From assembly GCF_910592395.1 (NCBI RefSeq), contig NC_088314.1:1426001-1490000 (forward strand): a stretch of DNA of 64,000 bases, given 5' to 3'. This document shows, piece by piece, positions 1 to 13,399 of the stretch. The position numbers and the translations under genes were made by a program. The stretch is from Lineus longissimus. Its lineage: Eukaryota > Nemertea > Pilidiophora > Heteronemertea > Lineidae. The notes beneath the pieces are model-generated. The model was given only the letters and a program-made list of their open reading frames with translations. It was not told where the DNA came from and did no database searches. Position 1 is the first letter of the stretch, and each line of letters begins with the position of its first letter.

Positions 1-3000
1 AAAGAAAAAACATTGTCGCTGGTAATATTGGCACAGGTTTCACGTTCCTGTGCCAGTTTCTGCAGCAGGCGAATATAACTGTTCGACAGAACATATTCTT
101 CCACTGTGAAGAAGACTTGTGGTTGTGGATTTTAGTACTGGGCCGATGTGAACTCAGATGTAACCTGACGCACTGTGATATCTTAAACGATTAGCTGATT
201 ACCAAGCCGATATCTTTGGTGTCATTGATATAGGATACCAATCTATGTGATGAAATCGCTACTAATGAGGGTTACTGACCGAGAACAATCATTATCACAT
301 CTCAAGGCAATTACGCCACCTACGCGCATGCTACCCGTCATCAGATAAGGTAGTACTTTCAATGTAATAATCAGATGCGATGGTGCACTGGAGACAAATA
401 ATGCAATTTCTAACATCATATTTGTTGCAGATTTTTTCTTTTAGAAGATAACGTTAATCGCATTCGTTCGATATGACCTCTGCCCGTATTCGCCAGAACC
501 GACGAAAATTATTAAAATCGTACCATGGCCGTATGACCGTATTACCGCGGACCGTTGATGTAGCAGAACTGGACATTTAGAGTCACCAAAAAAAGTAGTT
601 GGCGATATTGTGAATTTTATGGGGTTTTTTCTTTTCTAAGGAGCAGCGGAGCAACCGTGAGCGCAGTGGAATTTACCTATGCATAATCTAACTGCTTCAC
701 CAGGTTGACGATACTATTCAAAGGCTGTAGCAGTAGACCACCTGAGCGATATGGGCACAAACAATGAACTGCCATTGATTACGCTTAATTAGTTCTGCAG
801 GCTATCCTCTACAGTGTTGACGTTGATCACTAATTCAATTACGACTTCTTTCTATGTAGACCAAACTCTGGCGCTAGGATGAGGAGAACGTTATTCCATT
901 CGATAAATACTAGCCTGTTGTTTAACAACCATCCAGCACCGGAACACTTTACCATTACGAAGTGTATGATTTTTTTACGAAAAGGCGATTGTGCAAAAAG
1001 ACTTCACAGTGCAGATTCACGTAAACCTAATGGTAAGATATCCGCAACTCTGCCTTGACTTCCCAATTATGTTGATGTTAAGATGTCAAGCAGGATGTAC
1101 CAGTTGATTGTTGAGCAACTGGTTAACCCGATTCAAAAGCCGACATTCACAACAAGCTAATCAACCTTAATCTACGTAAACAGCAGTATGTCCTTGGCAC
1201 TCAGATTCATTCAAACTTAGTGCTGAGGTTTGTCAACTAATTCGTTAGAGACAAGACGCACAAGGATAAAGTCCTGGTGCAATATTTAGCCGAACTTGTA
1301 AGCGAAAACACATGGATCTGTCAGAGTAACTACTATAACCACTGCGGCATATCAATTTCTAGGAGCGGACACATAAAAATGTCGGTCTTCACGAACGACA
1401 AAAGACTAGCGTGTCAATATAATTCAGATCAAACATCATCACCAATAAGTCCGTATAAAAAAAGACAAAACGCAGGAAAGCACCACAAGATTTGGACCAA
1501 ACTTGCCTCAGGCTGGCATGGATACAAACCACATTCAACAAGCGTATTGGCCACATAAAGCATACAGCTCCTTTCGCTACTCAGTTGCTAAAGGCAGCCA
1601 AATTACTGGTTCTTCCTCATAAATATCTGGTTTCCTCCCCAGGATATAATCCGCAATATGATTTGCATCAAACAACCTCTTTCCCTGAGTTATGATCATC
1701 GCTCGTATTCAATAGATACACCTGACGAATAAAAGCATCATCGCCCAGTTTCATCGCCCATTTTGTAAGTTTTACTTTTTCTTTAGGTACATCAGTTCAC
1801 CCAAACCCAACCATTTGTGCATACAACAATATGGTTTACAAATATTTCTTCCTTAATCTGTACCAGGCAGAATCATTTCAATCATATCTGAGGACTGCTG
1901 CGGCGCTTCACCCGAGGATATGATTTGACACGAAAATCTGAATGCAGAAAATGAAGGGGAAGAAAAAGAAACGACATCCCTTCCCCGAGTAGAATACCCC
2001 ACCTGATAATTGTTCTGATGGACTGTATTCAACTGGGAGATCAGTTAAGGCAATGCAGGAGATTTTAGCTAGATAATGCAACTGTCTTTATATAGCCTCT
2101 CACAGACACTTCAAGTTACCCGAAACTTGGAAAGCCTTTTTATGTTGTAATAGTCTTTCGCTCGATATGCGACAACCTTCACTCATCAAAAAGAATAACG
2201 AGGAATAGACACAGTATGTTCTTTTGTACGACTTCCCCTGCCAAGGGAGTATGAATACATTATTGTTACATCTCGACTTTCCTTTCTTCCTCTTGAGACA
2301 CTACTTTGACAAACTAGAAACATTACCAGCGCTTTCTGCAGCGCAATAGCTGAAATATGAGATTACCAAGGAGTCATGTGAGACTTCGAAAACAGGAATA
2401 CAGTGGTTTGGACATTATTCTCTCTTCTACTTCTCCTACCGCGCGAGAAAACGTAGTAGTGACTTGTTATCATTTTATGTCGAATTGCTATTCAGGGCTA
2501 CTTGAAGACTCTTTGCGTTACCTAAAACCTTTACAGTCGGCTTAATAACGGAGATGTGATATTCCAAAAAGGCGTGAGAAAAATCAAGAACTAAGATGAA
2601 AAATTAAAAATCAAACCTTCTGCAAGTTCGCAAAACTTTCCCAGATTGTACACCATTGACCTAAAATTGAGTATATGTGCTCAATTTTGCATACGATAAG
2701 ATCGATCAGCAAATTCTAATGAGATCTCATCGGATGTCTGCCCGAGACTTTTCTCTCATCGACTACTTGAGTGTGCGTTGTACACAATCATTGGAGTTCA
2801 ATGAATTCCATTAAAAACGAGTTATAGAACTGATGGCACCAGATGATAAATGTAAAGTATATTAATCGTCAACATAAAACACAACAATTTATCTTTTACT
2901 TCCAAACAAATATAATGGATAACACGCTATTTTGGCCATGTGCCAACCACTTCATATTCAAGTCGTTTGCAGGGAGCATTTAACACTGTCGCACCATTGC

Positions 3001-6000
3001 CTCATGGAAGAATACTTAGCTGCATCCTGTAAACTAATATTATATGCCAATTGTTATGGCTCATGAACGCAGTAAATCACATCATACCCCCCCCCCCCGT
3101 CATCTTCAATAAGACGTCAATTACTCTTGCTACGAACTGTGTGAGAAGTTAATGAACAATAAACATAGACGTTTGAACGAGGATATAACGATACTGTAAC
3201 CTATTAGTTCAGTTGGGGTTGTAACTGACAGGAATCATTATCCAGGCGCGGTATGGTGATACATCACATGATAAACATCACATCCAAACGTAGCTCATAC
3301 ATACTGATGATATAAGGACATATTCATCATGTTTATTGAGGTACCCTGCTAGTTTACGTCTTCCGCGTAAATCGTTGGCGTTTTATGAAATTGGTGAGTG
3401 TGGGATAAACATTAGTTGGTTACTCGTGTGATTAGTGGCCAGTAGGAAGGATTTATTGCAACATAGGCATTTTTCCTTTTTCTTCAAGACAGGGGAGATG
3501 AACTTGTGCACAAACCACCCAAACCTGCTTATTGTAACTTCCGGGCTGTAACATGTTTTACATTCATCAGATATTGGCCTGTTTTTTAGACTGACGGAGC
3601 CCCCCCCCCCCCCCTCCCCTGACTAACACTCCTGCTGGCCTATATAATTGTTATGCAGCCAATACTGCCGTCTGCACAGTGAATAAGTATATCTCTAGCT
3701 TCAAAACTAGGAGATGGATATCTTCAAATCTGTGCGGATGCATCGCCTCCAACTGATTCACAACAGCACGAATGATATAACTGCAACTTTTCTGAACCTA
3801 AAGCCCGATCACTTTTCAAACCAACTTCACCAACTTCCAACTAGCTAATTTCACCCACTTTCCAAATCATATCGCATTTCCCCATCAGTGACCGAATTAA
3901 TGGTTTTCACGACATTGGGTCCTCGAGCAGGTTGCCGTGGTTAATCAAGCATCACAGAATATCTCCATCTCACTTCTATATCTGATGAAAGTTGCTCAGA
4001 AAAGATACTTGCTATTTAGCAGGCGAGTAATTAGCCCGGCCCATCAACGAAGGGCGACATGACTGTTGTGTTTAAGAGGGCCGAGCAACATCCGATTACA
4101 CTCTTCACGTCACTTTCCTTTTTTTCTTCAAACACCGCCAAATGTGCTCAAGAAGCTTCGTGTTATGCCCGGTTGATGGTTATAATGCTTAACACAGGTA
4201 GGTGTTGCCATTAAACAACAGATCCGACCATTCCTCTGTTTTTGCCCGCGCCAATTCTCCCGCCAATTCTATACCCGTTTTGTTTAGTCAAAGACAATGC
4301 CTACCTAGAAGTATAGAGTCAGCATGCTATGTTATATTAAACCATATTTCGCCCGAAAGCACGAACGTGATCGAAACACACGGCATCCTTACGGGAAAAA
4401 AGGATTTAATAAGGGAATGGAGTTTCTTATATAATGAAAAAGGCCTTTCATTGTTTCCCCATTATGCGTGAGGTGATGACACCAAAGCGAATACATGTTC
4501 AGCCGATGGTTACATCACCTCCAATGTCATTTACAAGGTTATTCTGCACTACGACGAACATTATTTTACCATCTCATTTTTGGTGAATGAACAAAAAATT
4601 ATACATTTCCTCTTGCAAAAATCGCAATATCAAAACAATTTTCTACAGAGTAGCGGGTTTTCGGTTTGTAAATCTTTTGATCTTTGTATTGCGAAACACA
4701 GAAGATCGAAGCCAGTCGTTCCAAGCGGACATCTATTTTAATAATCATTCTGGATATTTGGAATCACTGAAAGTTGCATTTTTGATCTCGTATCAACGTA
4801 TTCCATTCTGAGCCTTATTAAATTTATTTACAGCCATAACTTTAAACCTTCAAATTATCCCACAAGTGACCCAGATTGAATTGATCTGAATAACACTTTT
4901 CTTAATCTTGAGAAATTAGGCATTCCAGTAACAGATGGTTTTCCCTTGACATTACCATTTGTCCTATTTATGTCTTGCGAATTGGAATTGACAATCAAAT
5001 CACGAACAGAGAATTAATCAACTATCCCGTGAGGATTGTAGGGCATGATGTAATAGGAAAGTGGCTAGCTCAGCTCAGAGATCCCTTCGAAAGTCATAAT
5101 AGTCGAGCTGTTATCATAAAGCCGGTGTGACAGCGGATATAGTCCCCCTGGAGTCATAGTCCGGTAGCATTGTATTTGACCAATTAATCAGCATGATCTA
5201 TTGTACCGCTAACCCTAACCAAAACATTTAGCAATGCGGGCTATTGTTACACGGACTATCAGCCCTAGGACTACTATCCCCGTCACACCGGTCCAAAATC
5301 TTCCGAGCTGGTGTTTCATTCGAAGGATTGAAACCAATGAGTCCGATAATTAACAATGTTAAGCTCAACCAGTACTTTGCTTCGTCCATGATGCAAGGCT
5401 CTAAAATTACAGGCAAGGTGTTACAAGTGTGTTCCTCCAGCCTAAGCTAGTATAAAAAGCCAACTGCCAAACGTAGCCCATAAAATGACTAACAAAATAG
5501 CTTAAGGTGAGTTATGTGCTCGTTATTCAAGAATTCCTTCCATCATTGCATTAAACAGCACTCTTCGGGCTTTCGAAAGACTAGGGTATCCGCTTGGCTA
5601 GATTATCAATGCAGGGCAACAAGCGATGGCAGTGGCATCTTAAAGATTCTCAAGCTATCATCATCCCGTAGAGGAACTGAGCCATAAACGACAGGAAAGG
5701 CTGGCCTTAATGTTACATCAGCATCAATTTGCGTCGGATGAAGGCAAAATCAAGGCGGTTTTTGCACGTTTCTGATCGTTCATTTTGTGAGGATGAAACA
5801 ATACAGATGGGCAATGATGACAAGACGCAATGATGTTGAATCTGTCTCACAAAATTATCAGCCTCGTCTCAAAAAACGTTCAAGACGATCGGTTTGAAAT
5901 GGAATTCAACTTTAATGCCCACTGTGGGGCGCAGTGACGATTGCTATTGCTGTAATGATGACGATTAAAGAAGAAGCCAGAGCCCAGTTATCCAACCCTG

Positions 6001-9000
6001 GATCCCTAGTTTCCCTCTTTAAACACGCTCTGGTAATATAACTACTAGACTCACATGTACTAAACAACATCCATCCTTCTAATTTGTAAACTTCTCACTT
6101 CTATGAGAGTAAAAACGTCAGATCCAGGCGCCTCAAGTTGCCTCGCCCTGCCTTGGCCTCCAATTACAGCCAGAAAGTCGCCTAATTGAACCTGTAGCAG
6201 GATTTAACACAGAGTACAAAGCGATCAGAAGATGCCTCGAGGGCGTAGAAGAAATTAATCGGACTGCCAGTTGAGCACGATTCCTACATTAAGGCAGTTC
6301 ATGATTTTCTGGAATACCTCGGGAGCGTCGCGGGTTGGAATCGTTGGGCTGATTGATTTTCGATTTTTTATCACTTAACGAACCGATTATTTACCAAAGG
6401 CGAAAGCGATGAAACACTTCTTTCATTTGGAACGAAACTAAACATCTTGACCGCTCACTTGAATACGACAGTGAAACGTGTCGTAACAATATTGTTTCAT
6501 TACATCTAATTTTCAATGATATCGTGCATGAACAGCAATCTGGGCAGTTGCAAGTGTACCAAAGGCGCAGCGAAGTCAACTCCTCCAGAGTCAAGATGGT
6601 AAGAACGTCGGCCGAAATAACGATTTCCACTACTACAAGTGCGTCTACTCTGCACTGACGACAAATGCTTTACGACTGTTCATACTGCGCAACCCACGCA
6701 AGGCGAAATAAACATACTGCATGTCTGCAGTATGCGTGATTAATGATCTCTGTTTAATCCTGCGATTAGTTCCCAGTACGAAAACTATCATTAATCTTAT
6801 ATCATGACGCATTGATATCGGTTACACTTAAGTACGAGATGGCTTCAAGTGTAATAGTAGATGGTGTATGACATAGTGACATTCACAAGAGATCACTACC
6901 TGAGATGGGATTCATATCGATTGAGCACGAAAGATCATTTTGAACAAACAGACGAAAGGAACCGATTCCTAAGATCACAAAGTACAAAGGATCGAGCTAT
7001 GTCGATATTGAAGATGTTTATGAACCCCCCACGCCCCCCCCCCCCTCGCCATACATCTAGATATCTTCTTGAGACCGATATTATAAAAGGTTGTTCTCAC
7101 TAATACTAAAAGCTTGGCTCTTATTTCCACTAGACATTGAACAGAGGAAGAATTATTAAACCTTGTATATTACTCAGTGCCTGTTAGATTATTTCTTTCC
7201 TTCACACTGCACCTCATCATGTAAGCGCACCCTGCCCAGTTATCTCTGTACAATTAAACACGATAAATAAAGTAAATTAAATTAAATTATTTCAATTTGA
7301 TAAGCAAGCCCATGCATATTATCAATCTATTATACTTCAGTAGAAAATACCGCCAAATGCAATGTGGTTCCACTGAAGTGGTAAATGTAGCTGAAAATGT
7401 AAACACTGGCAGCGAATGTGAAGTATGTTCACTGCACATAACATCAGTCGATTACTTGTCGCGTGATGATCTGTTTCGTCCTTTCGATAATTTCACATTA
7501 ATGAAGGACAGCCATTAATTGTGAATATAGGTTTTTCTATGACCGGATGCTCATTTACTTTACTTAAGCTTTGCGTGGTTCAGCCCGAATTATGACTTCA
7601 CGATATGAATGACAGTAGTTTGCATCAGAATATGACATTGAGTTGTTTCAGAGTACACAAGAAACAAAACATCGAATCAAAGCTAATATTTTGTTCGCTT
7701 TCCATTGTGATTTTCAACAAGAACCAGCAGTTGAAATACTTCCCCGCTACTTTAGTAGGAATTAGAACTCCTTTGCTTAAGTTGGTTTTCAATATGGGCA
7801 AAACCCAACATCACGACATGCAAAAAAAGAAACAATATGTTCGTCTAAGCGACCAAGCTTAAGTAGATTTTACGCCGAGCTCTACTAGTTGCGCCGACAT
7901 TACGCCGTTAAGGCGACGACGGATCTCGCAATTCGAAACGGAAATAAGATGTTTTCCAATGAGAAAAAAGGTTGCATATTGCCAATTCATGACTGACAAG
8001 TGTTTGTATTGCGAATGTTGCTTTGTGGTGACCAACCCCATAACTCTGAGCAGTTATTTCAGCATTGACCAGTTTCCATCACTGGAATGGGGATGGTAAT
8101 TTCTCTGGAGGGGAAGGTTGCGTCTTCTGATGCTGTTTTAGACCTTCACCATAAGCTGAGGTCGTTAACTTCTTCCTATATGTCGAAATTGGATATTCGC
8201 AACTTGCCGTACAACATTGCCATACGTTTTAGGAACTGGTCAGTACCTATATAAATGCACTGAAGTTGCTAGCTGCCATTTTCGGCAACACGGTCTTCCT
8301 ATTCTTTGACAGAATTGCCTAATGTCACATAATAAAATCATCAATAATCTCCGCCAACGACCATCACAGTGGGTAATAGCCCCGCAGTTCGGAGGTCAGA
8401 TATACTGAACGTCACTTTGAATCGATTCCTCTTTGATCGAACGGGATGGCAGTATAAGGCATGAGGCCGGTCTGATTTATTCCCGAAAGTCAACAGAGGA
8501 GGCTGGTATTAATTCAATTTGCATACACACGCCTTAGTGGCAACAATGTCACTATAAATTGTCTAATAAAAAAGGCAGAAATATAGAAAAGAAAGATGAA
8601 AAGACTGTTCGTTTCAACAATCAACAACTCATGTTCACTTTGGCATATTTAACACGTACTTTGTACGCGCATGCCGATGAATCTTCTGCTCCTGATCCCT
8701 AGTCTTTGTGATTTACGGGTCATCCCATTCAAGGTCGCCAGCGTTGAACATAGATTTGGATGAAAACGATGGCGCCTGATGGGGATCCGAAATTCTCCTG
8801 CTTAAGATAAACTAGTAAATCTCTCATTCGTTACGAAGAAGATCACGCCTGAATTATCTATCCAATTTTAATCAGAAGTTAATCTGATTCAAGCAAGTTC
8901 TGATATAAAATTTAATTGGTTATTGTAGTTCGATTATCTTTCAATTAATGGATGGATTAAATCGATAATATTTTCAGATGATCAAAGCAGAAATGTCAGT

Positions 9001-9265
9001 TTAACGGATAAAAAACGTTTTTTGATAAAAAGTAATTTCTCAGGTTGTAGATTAGGGGCACGGACATAAAATACTAAATAAATATAGGGGGTATGAAAAG
9101 GAGTGTGTGCCATATCGAAACAAATGAGCAGAAACGTCATTCCAAATGACGTCAACATCATGAAGGCCATGTACAAAGGCCATAGGCAATGGTATGCACT
9201 CTCGTTAATTCTTTACTTATACTAATCGCGTATTGCGTACGGCTTCCCCGGAAGGTCTTCAGTTA
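1..9265. other. Gene-poor noncoding stretch
   Basis: No exon with recognisable protein similarity is visible on either strand. The open frames are short (under 105 residues), overlap on both strands and carry no domain motifs. The sequence is AT-rich, with poly(C) tracts near 3,086-3,101, 3,600-3,615 and 7,026-7,048. I saw no tRNA, rRNA or transposon terminus. A perfect 9 bp inverted repeat sits at 6,713-6,734. Conserved noncoding elements cannot be judged from one sequence. Confidence 0.6.
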
Positions 9266-9366
9266 AGTGCAATCATGCTGGGAGAAACCACCGTTCGTAT
9301 TGACATTAGAAGGCAGAACAATCATACTATCAATATGTAAAGGAGAAAAGTTTCATCAGCCTTCAA

Positions 9367-9524
9367 AATCTGCCTCAATGAAAATTAATTCGGAATTCAT
9401 GACGTTGGGAGATAATTTGATGAAAGGTGCTTCTGACTTGGAAAGGCTAGAGTATACGGAACAAGTTCTAGAGCACTGCTTGTCCAAGCCTCATTACATG
9501 CTTTCGCAGTTCTTGAAATGGTAA
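9367..9524 (+). other. Possible orphan exon, unknown protein
   Basis: An open frame on the plus strand encodes a peptide that looks protein-like, with an amphipathic stretch reading DLERLEYTEQVLEHC followed by SKPHYMLSQFLKW. A CAG preceded by a short pyrimidine-containing stretch lies near 9,358, and a GTAAAA sits at the frame's end, where a TAA stop also occurs. No family is recognised. The opposite strand is also open across part of it. A chance ORF is the main alternative. Confidence 0.18.
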
Positions 9525-9737
9525 AATTCGGGCCCTTTTTCTTCACTTCCTGAACAATCACATCCCTTTTTTCAAAACAAGCGACCTGATAACGACCTTT
9601 ACAGAACATTGATATACATTCGCATGGGCATGGTTAATGTTGCTATGCTGTCCTGGAATGATCTACCCATTCCGTTTTCTCGCACAACATGGGAACTTAC
9701 AACAAGTTATTCATGCGTCTTACATTACATTATATAC

Positions 9738-10893
9738 CTTTGAATCCATCAGCAACTCCCGCTAAAGAGCCTTCGATCACCACACCAGTCGTTCTGAAAT
9801 TTAAAAAAAAGCATTATTAGACCGAATCATATTAGCGAACCATGTTAAGAGTGGAAAGAGGCAAAAGACATGGAAATACGCTAATAATTCATATACGTAC
9901 ACGTAAAAAGTTCCAGTTGCATTTCCCTGACATCGGCATCATTGGCATCCTCTGCTTCACCAAGGATACTTACCTTTTAAGACCATGTTGCAATTAGAAT
10001 CAAATTTGTTTTCCAGTTGTTCGAGTTGACTCTCCAAGAGAACTTCGATCAACACACCAGTCGTTTTGCAATAAAAAAAACAACATAAATTAGACCGAAG
10101 CATAAGCAAGCCTTATTAAGAGGGGAAAGAGGCAAAGTATCAAATGGATTTGTATAACGCCAATGCATTACATACTTACACGTTAGGCAGTTCCAACTTC
10201 TTATTATTGACATCGGCATCATTGGCATCCTCTGCTTCACCAAGGATACTTACCTTTTAAGACCATGTTGCAATTAGAATCAAATTTGTTTTCCAGTTGT
10301 TCAGGTTGACCCTCAAGAAGAACTTCGATCAACACATCAGTCGTTTTGCAATTTAAAAAAAAACATAAATTAGACCGAAGCATAAGTGAACCTTATTAAG
10401 AGGGGAAAGAGGCAAAGTATCAAATGGATTTGTATAACGCCAATACGTTATATACTTACACGTTAGGCAGTTCCAACTTCTTATTTATTGACATCGACAC
10501 CATTGGCATCCTCGGCTTCACCAAGGATACTTACCTTCTGAGACCATGTTGCAATTCGAATCAAATTTGTTTTCCAGTTGTTCAGGTTGACCCTCAAGAA
10601 GAACTTCGATCAACACACCAGTCATTTTGCAATTAAAAAAAACAACATAAATTAGACCGAAGCATAAGCAAACCTTATTAAGAGGGGAAAGAGGCAAAGT
10701 ATCAAATGGATTTGTATAACGCCAATACGTTATATACTTACACGTTAGGCAGTTCCAACTTCTTATTTATAGACATCGACATCATTGGCATCCTCGGCTT
10801 CACCAAGGATACTTACCTTTTGAGACCATGTTGCAATTCGATCCAAATGTATTTCCAGTTGTTCCCCAAAGAGAACTTCCAAGTCATATTTAT
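9738..10893 (-). repeat. Tandem array of ~281 bp exon-like units
   Basis: Four copies of a unit are spaced 280, 281 and 282 bp apart, anchored by CATCGRCAYCATTGGCATCC at about 9,931, 10,211, 10,492 and 10,774. Read on the minus strand, every copy keeps an intact donor (AAAAG or AGAAG followed by GTAAGTATCC). The outermost units have full splice signals: 10,893-10,817 is preceded by TTTATTGCAG, and 9,793-9,738 lies between a T-rich tract plus TTTCAG and GTATAT. Internal copies have lost the equivalent AG (GCAAAACG instead of GCAG). Copies differ by point changes and at least one 1 bp indel, so a single conserved frame is not maintained. This could be a duplicated-exon array, partly decayed, or a noncoding satellite built from an exon-intron segment. 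Confidence 0.75.
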
Positions 10894-11812
10894 CTGCAAT
10901 AAACACGTTCCTGTGTACACGTACTCGAGTCAAGGGTATATTTATCGGTTTCACATGCTATGCTATCACATATCAAATGAAGTCATGGACAAGCAGTTAT
11001 TCGATGAATCCTTTCAGTAATTCATTTCATACAACTGTAGTTGGATCCTGAAGACTTTTTCTGTCGCGTCCTTTGCTTGGTTTGAGGTGGTTGGTGACAC
11101 CAGCATATCAAGACTCTTCACATCTTTGCCATATGGAACTGTTTGATGTGGTAGGACTCTGACACTACTGGGGTCAGTGACTATTTTCCTGGCATAAGAG
11201 TCACAAGCACTACATAGGTACTAGGTAGGCCTAGGGATTGTATCTAGGTGTGGAATATGCAGTTAGGGAAATGAGTCTAGTGTGACAAAGCTAAAACAAG
11301 ATTCCTCGTGCAGCGTGGATAGCAGTTCTCATGTACAGCAAGATAGTAGAGCAACCTATTGCTCACGTGGCGAATATTTGTCTGGCCCACCTGATGTTTT
11401 ACACATAGAACTGCCGACACAAATTACCGTATTGTCTTGTGAGTTGTCAGCCAAATTCTAAAACTACAAAATCAACCATTCAGGCCTCAAAGATGCAAGA
11501 TCTCATGTAGGCCGAAGTGACGGTCACAGTATACAGTTGATATGAACGAGAAATGTAGCTTAAAGTATCGTGTAGGCCTACAGAGGTGATGCACAACTTA
11601 TAATGCGTTGCATGCATGCATTGCCAAAGCGAATATTACTCCTTTTTATTAAACTGGAATCAACTGATATCAGATCTTGGCAAATAATCATCATCTGTAG
11701 CAACTAAGTCCGTTCACATCATCTTGCTGGATGTTAGTTTTAATCAAATGGCGGGCAGGATGCTTCACACATAGGCCTACATTTCAGGTTCAATTCAGTG
11801 GTTATGTCTTAC

Positions 11813-12008
11813 CTAAAACACGGAGAACGAGACTGCTTTCATAACCGATATGTGAGCCAACAGCTTTGGGTTTGATGATGACATACTCTGAAACTTCATT
11901 CGAGCGTCATCTATCAGTTGTATCAACAACAGAATATTACTACCGAACAGGAACGCACCGTCCATCATTATCAGTGTGCTATTCTGATTTCTTGTCCTTG
12001 ATCTTGTT
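11813..12008 (-). other. Orphan exon-like segment
   Basis: Read on the minus strand, this 196 nt segment sits between CTGAAGTCAG and a strong donor, TTTTAG followed by GTAAGACAT. Only one frame is open. It encodes a hydrophobic then basic peptide (GAFLFGSNILLLIQLIDDAR and onward), and its stop TAG falls exactly at the donor. That argues either for a terminal or untranslated exon or for coincidence. It lies about 0.9 kb upstream, in the minus direction, of the duplicated exon-like array and could belong to the same transcript. No family is recognised. Confidence 0.25.
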
Positions 12009-12826
12009 CTGACTTCAGATGAGTAGTGGCTCTCCACGCTGGCTCTCTTCCCCGAGGATGTCCAAATTTCTTCTGAGCCCGCTGCTAGTGATCGCTCCCA
12101 TCTTTATTTGAGTTGATAATCGTCTGCTCTCCCCGCGTAGAAGTACTCTGGACTTGCATTTCTCGCGGCTGTATTTCCCAGCACTCGTATCATCACAGCG
12201 CTCCGTTGGAATATGTTATTTTGTCTCGAAAGTCTCGGTTACCGTTAAGTTTTCGCCTGAATTCAATCATTATGGGGCATTATCATTTTGAATGGGAGGC
12301 TGTATATGTTTATCTTTTTTGCATTACTTTTGAGTGTTGTAGAATACACCGTATAGGGTTTTTGTTTGGATTTTCTAGGGATTTAAAAATATCAAGTTTG
12401 TCCACAATAAATGTCTTTAGCTACGCGATTACAATCGATATTATATGGGCTGCAATTTGAATTTCACTTTTGAAAATTTATCAGGGAAAGAGGAAAACAA
12501 GTGTATTTGATTGGGGTTACAAGTGATCTGTACATCGTCTTGTGTACATCGAGAGATGTCGACAGTTGCACCAGTATTGTAACTTGGTTCATAAAGCGGG
12601 AAATGAGAATGCACACTTGTACGGGCTGTGACTCGTGCCAGGTATGTTGTTGGAAGTGGAGTTGGAAGTTTATCTGGTAAGGTGTTGGGGAACGAAGTTT
12701 TGAATTATCTTTTAGTAATTGAGAGGGATGTGGGGTTTGGTTTTTTTATATGTTGATATTTAAGTTAAGGGAGTTATTCAAAATGAAAGGTATTTGACGA
12801 AAAAAATTCGAAAAAGTTCGAAATTC

Positions 12827-13080
12827 TTTATGATGATGTCTCTTAATTTTGAGCAGAAAAAAATCAAGTGAAAAAATATTTGGACTATTTTTCGGAGAAT
12901 TTTTTTTCAAAGTCAAAAAATGTTTGGGACTGATGATATTCTTCAATTTGAGTAGTAAAAAAATGAAAAAAATATTTGGACTTCAATTTTTTTTAATCTT
13001 TCAGAGTTGAATTTTTTTAAAGTCAACATTTTTTTGGGACTGATGATGTTCTTTAATTTGAGCAGAAGAAAAAAATTAGC
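12827..13080. repeat. AT-rich imperfect tandem repeat
   Basis: About two and a half copies of a unit of roughly 100-110 bp are present. Each contains TGATGATRTY, CTTYAATTTGAGYAG, a run of A, AAATATTTGGAC and a T-run followed by AAAGTCAA. The unit heads lie near 12,831, 12,931 and 13,041. The flanks are also A/T-rich, and there is no coding potential. Confidence 0.65.
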
Positions 13081-13399
13081 TTTTCTCAGCAAGTTGGACA
13101 GCTCATTTGGTGATGCAGCATCTTCTTATTTGGGGTTGGTGCTTAAGCAAGTGTGATGAGTGCGGTATGTGACTATTCGATATTGTTAGTTCAGCTTGAA
13201 TAATACGCCAGTTGGCATGAGCACGCAACGCGAAATTTAATTGGATCCTGCGGGCTGAAAGTCATTCATAAAGTCATTTACAGGAAGGGGTAACTGAAGC
13301 GGTACGAACCAGAGTCAACTAAGTGACTATTCGGTCAAAATTGAGTTAAAGTGCATGTAGCAACCTCTGACACTGAATACTATTTCAAACAGAGGCTTG

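Noticed and set aside
3086-3615. Poly(C) tracts
   Set aside because: Simple homopolymers, also prone to assembly length error; no associated element.
6713-6734. Perfect 9 bp inverted repeat CATACTGCA/TGCAGTATG with a 4 base loop
   Set aside because: A hairpin this short is expected by chance several times in 64 kb and has no context.
10424-11020. Plus-strand frames across the 281 bp array (starting MDLYNANTLYTYTLG)
   Set aside because: They are repeated by the tandem unit itself, lack splice or start context, and contain the reverse complement of conserved minus-strand donors.
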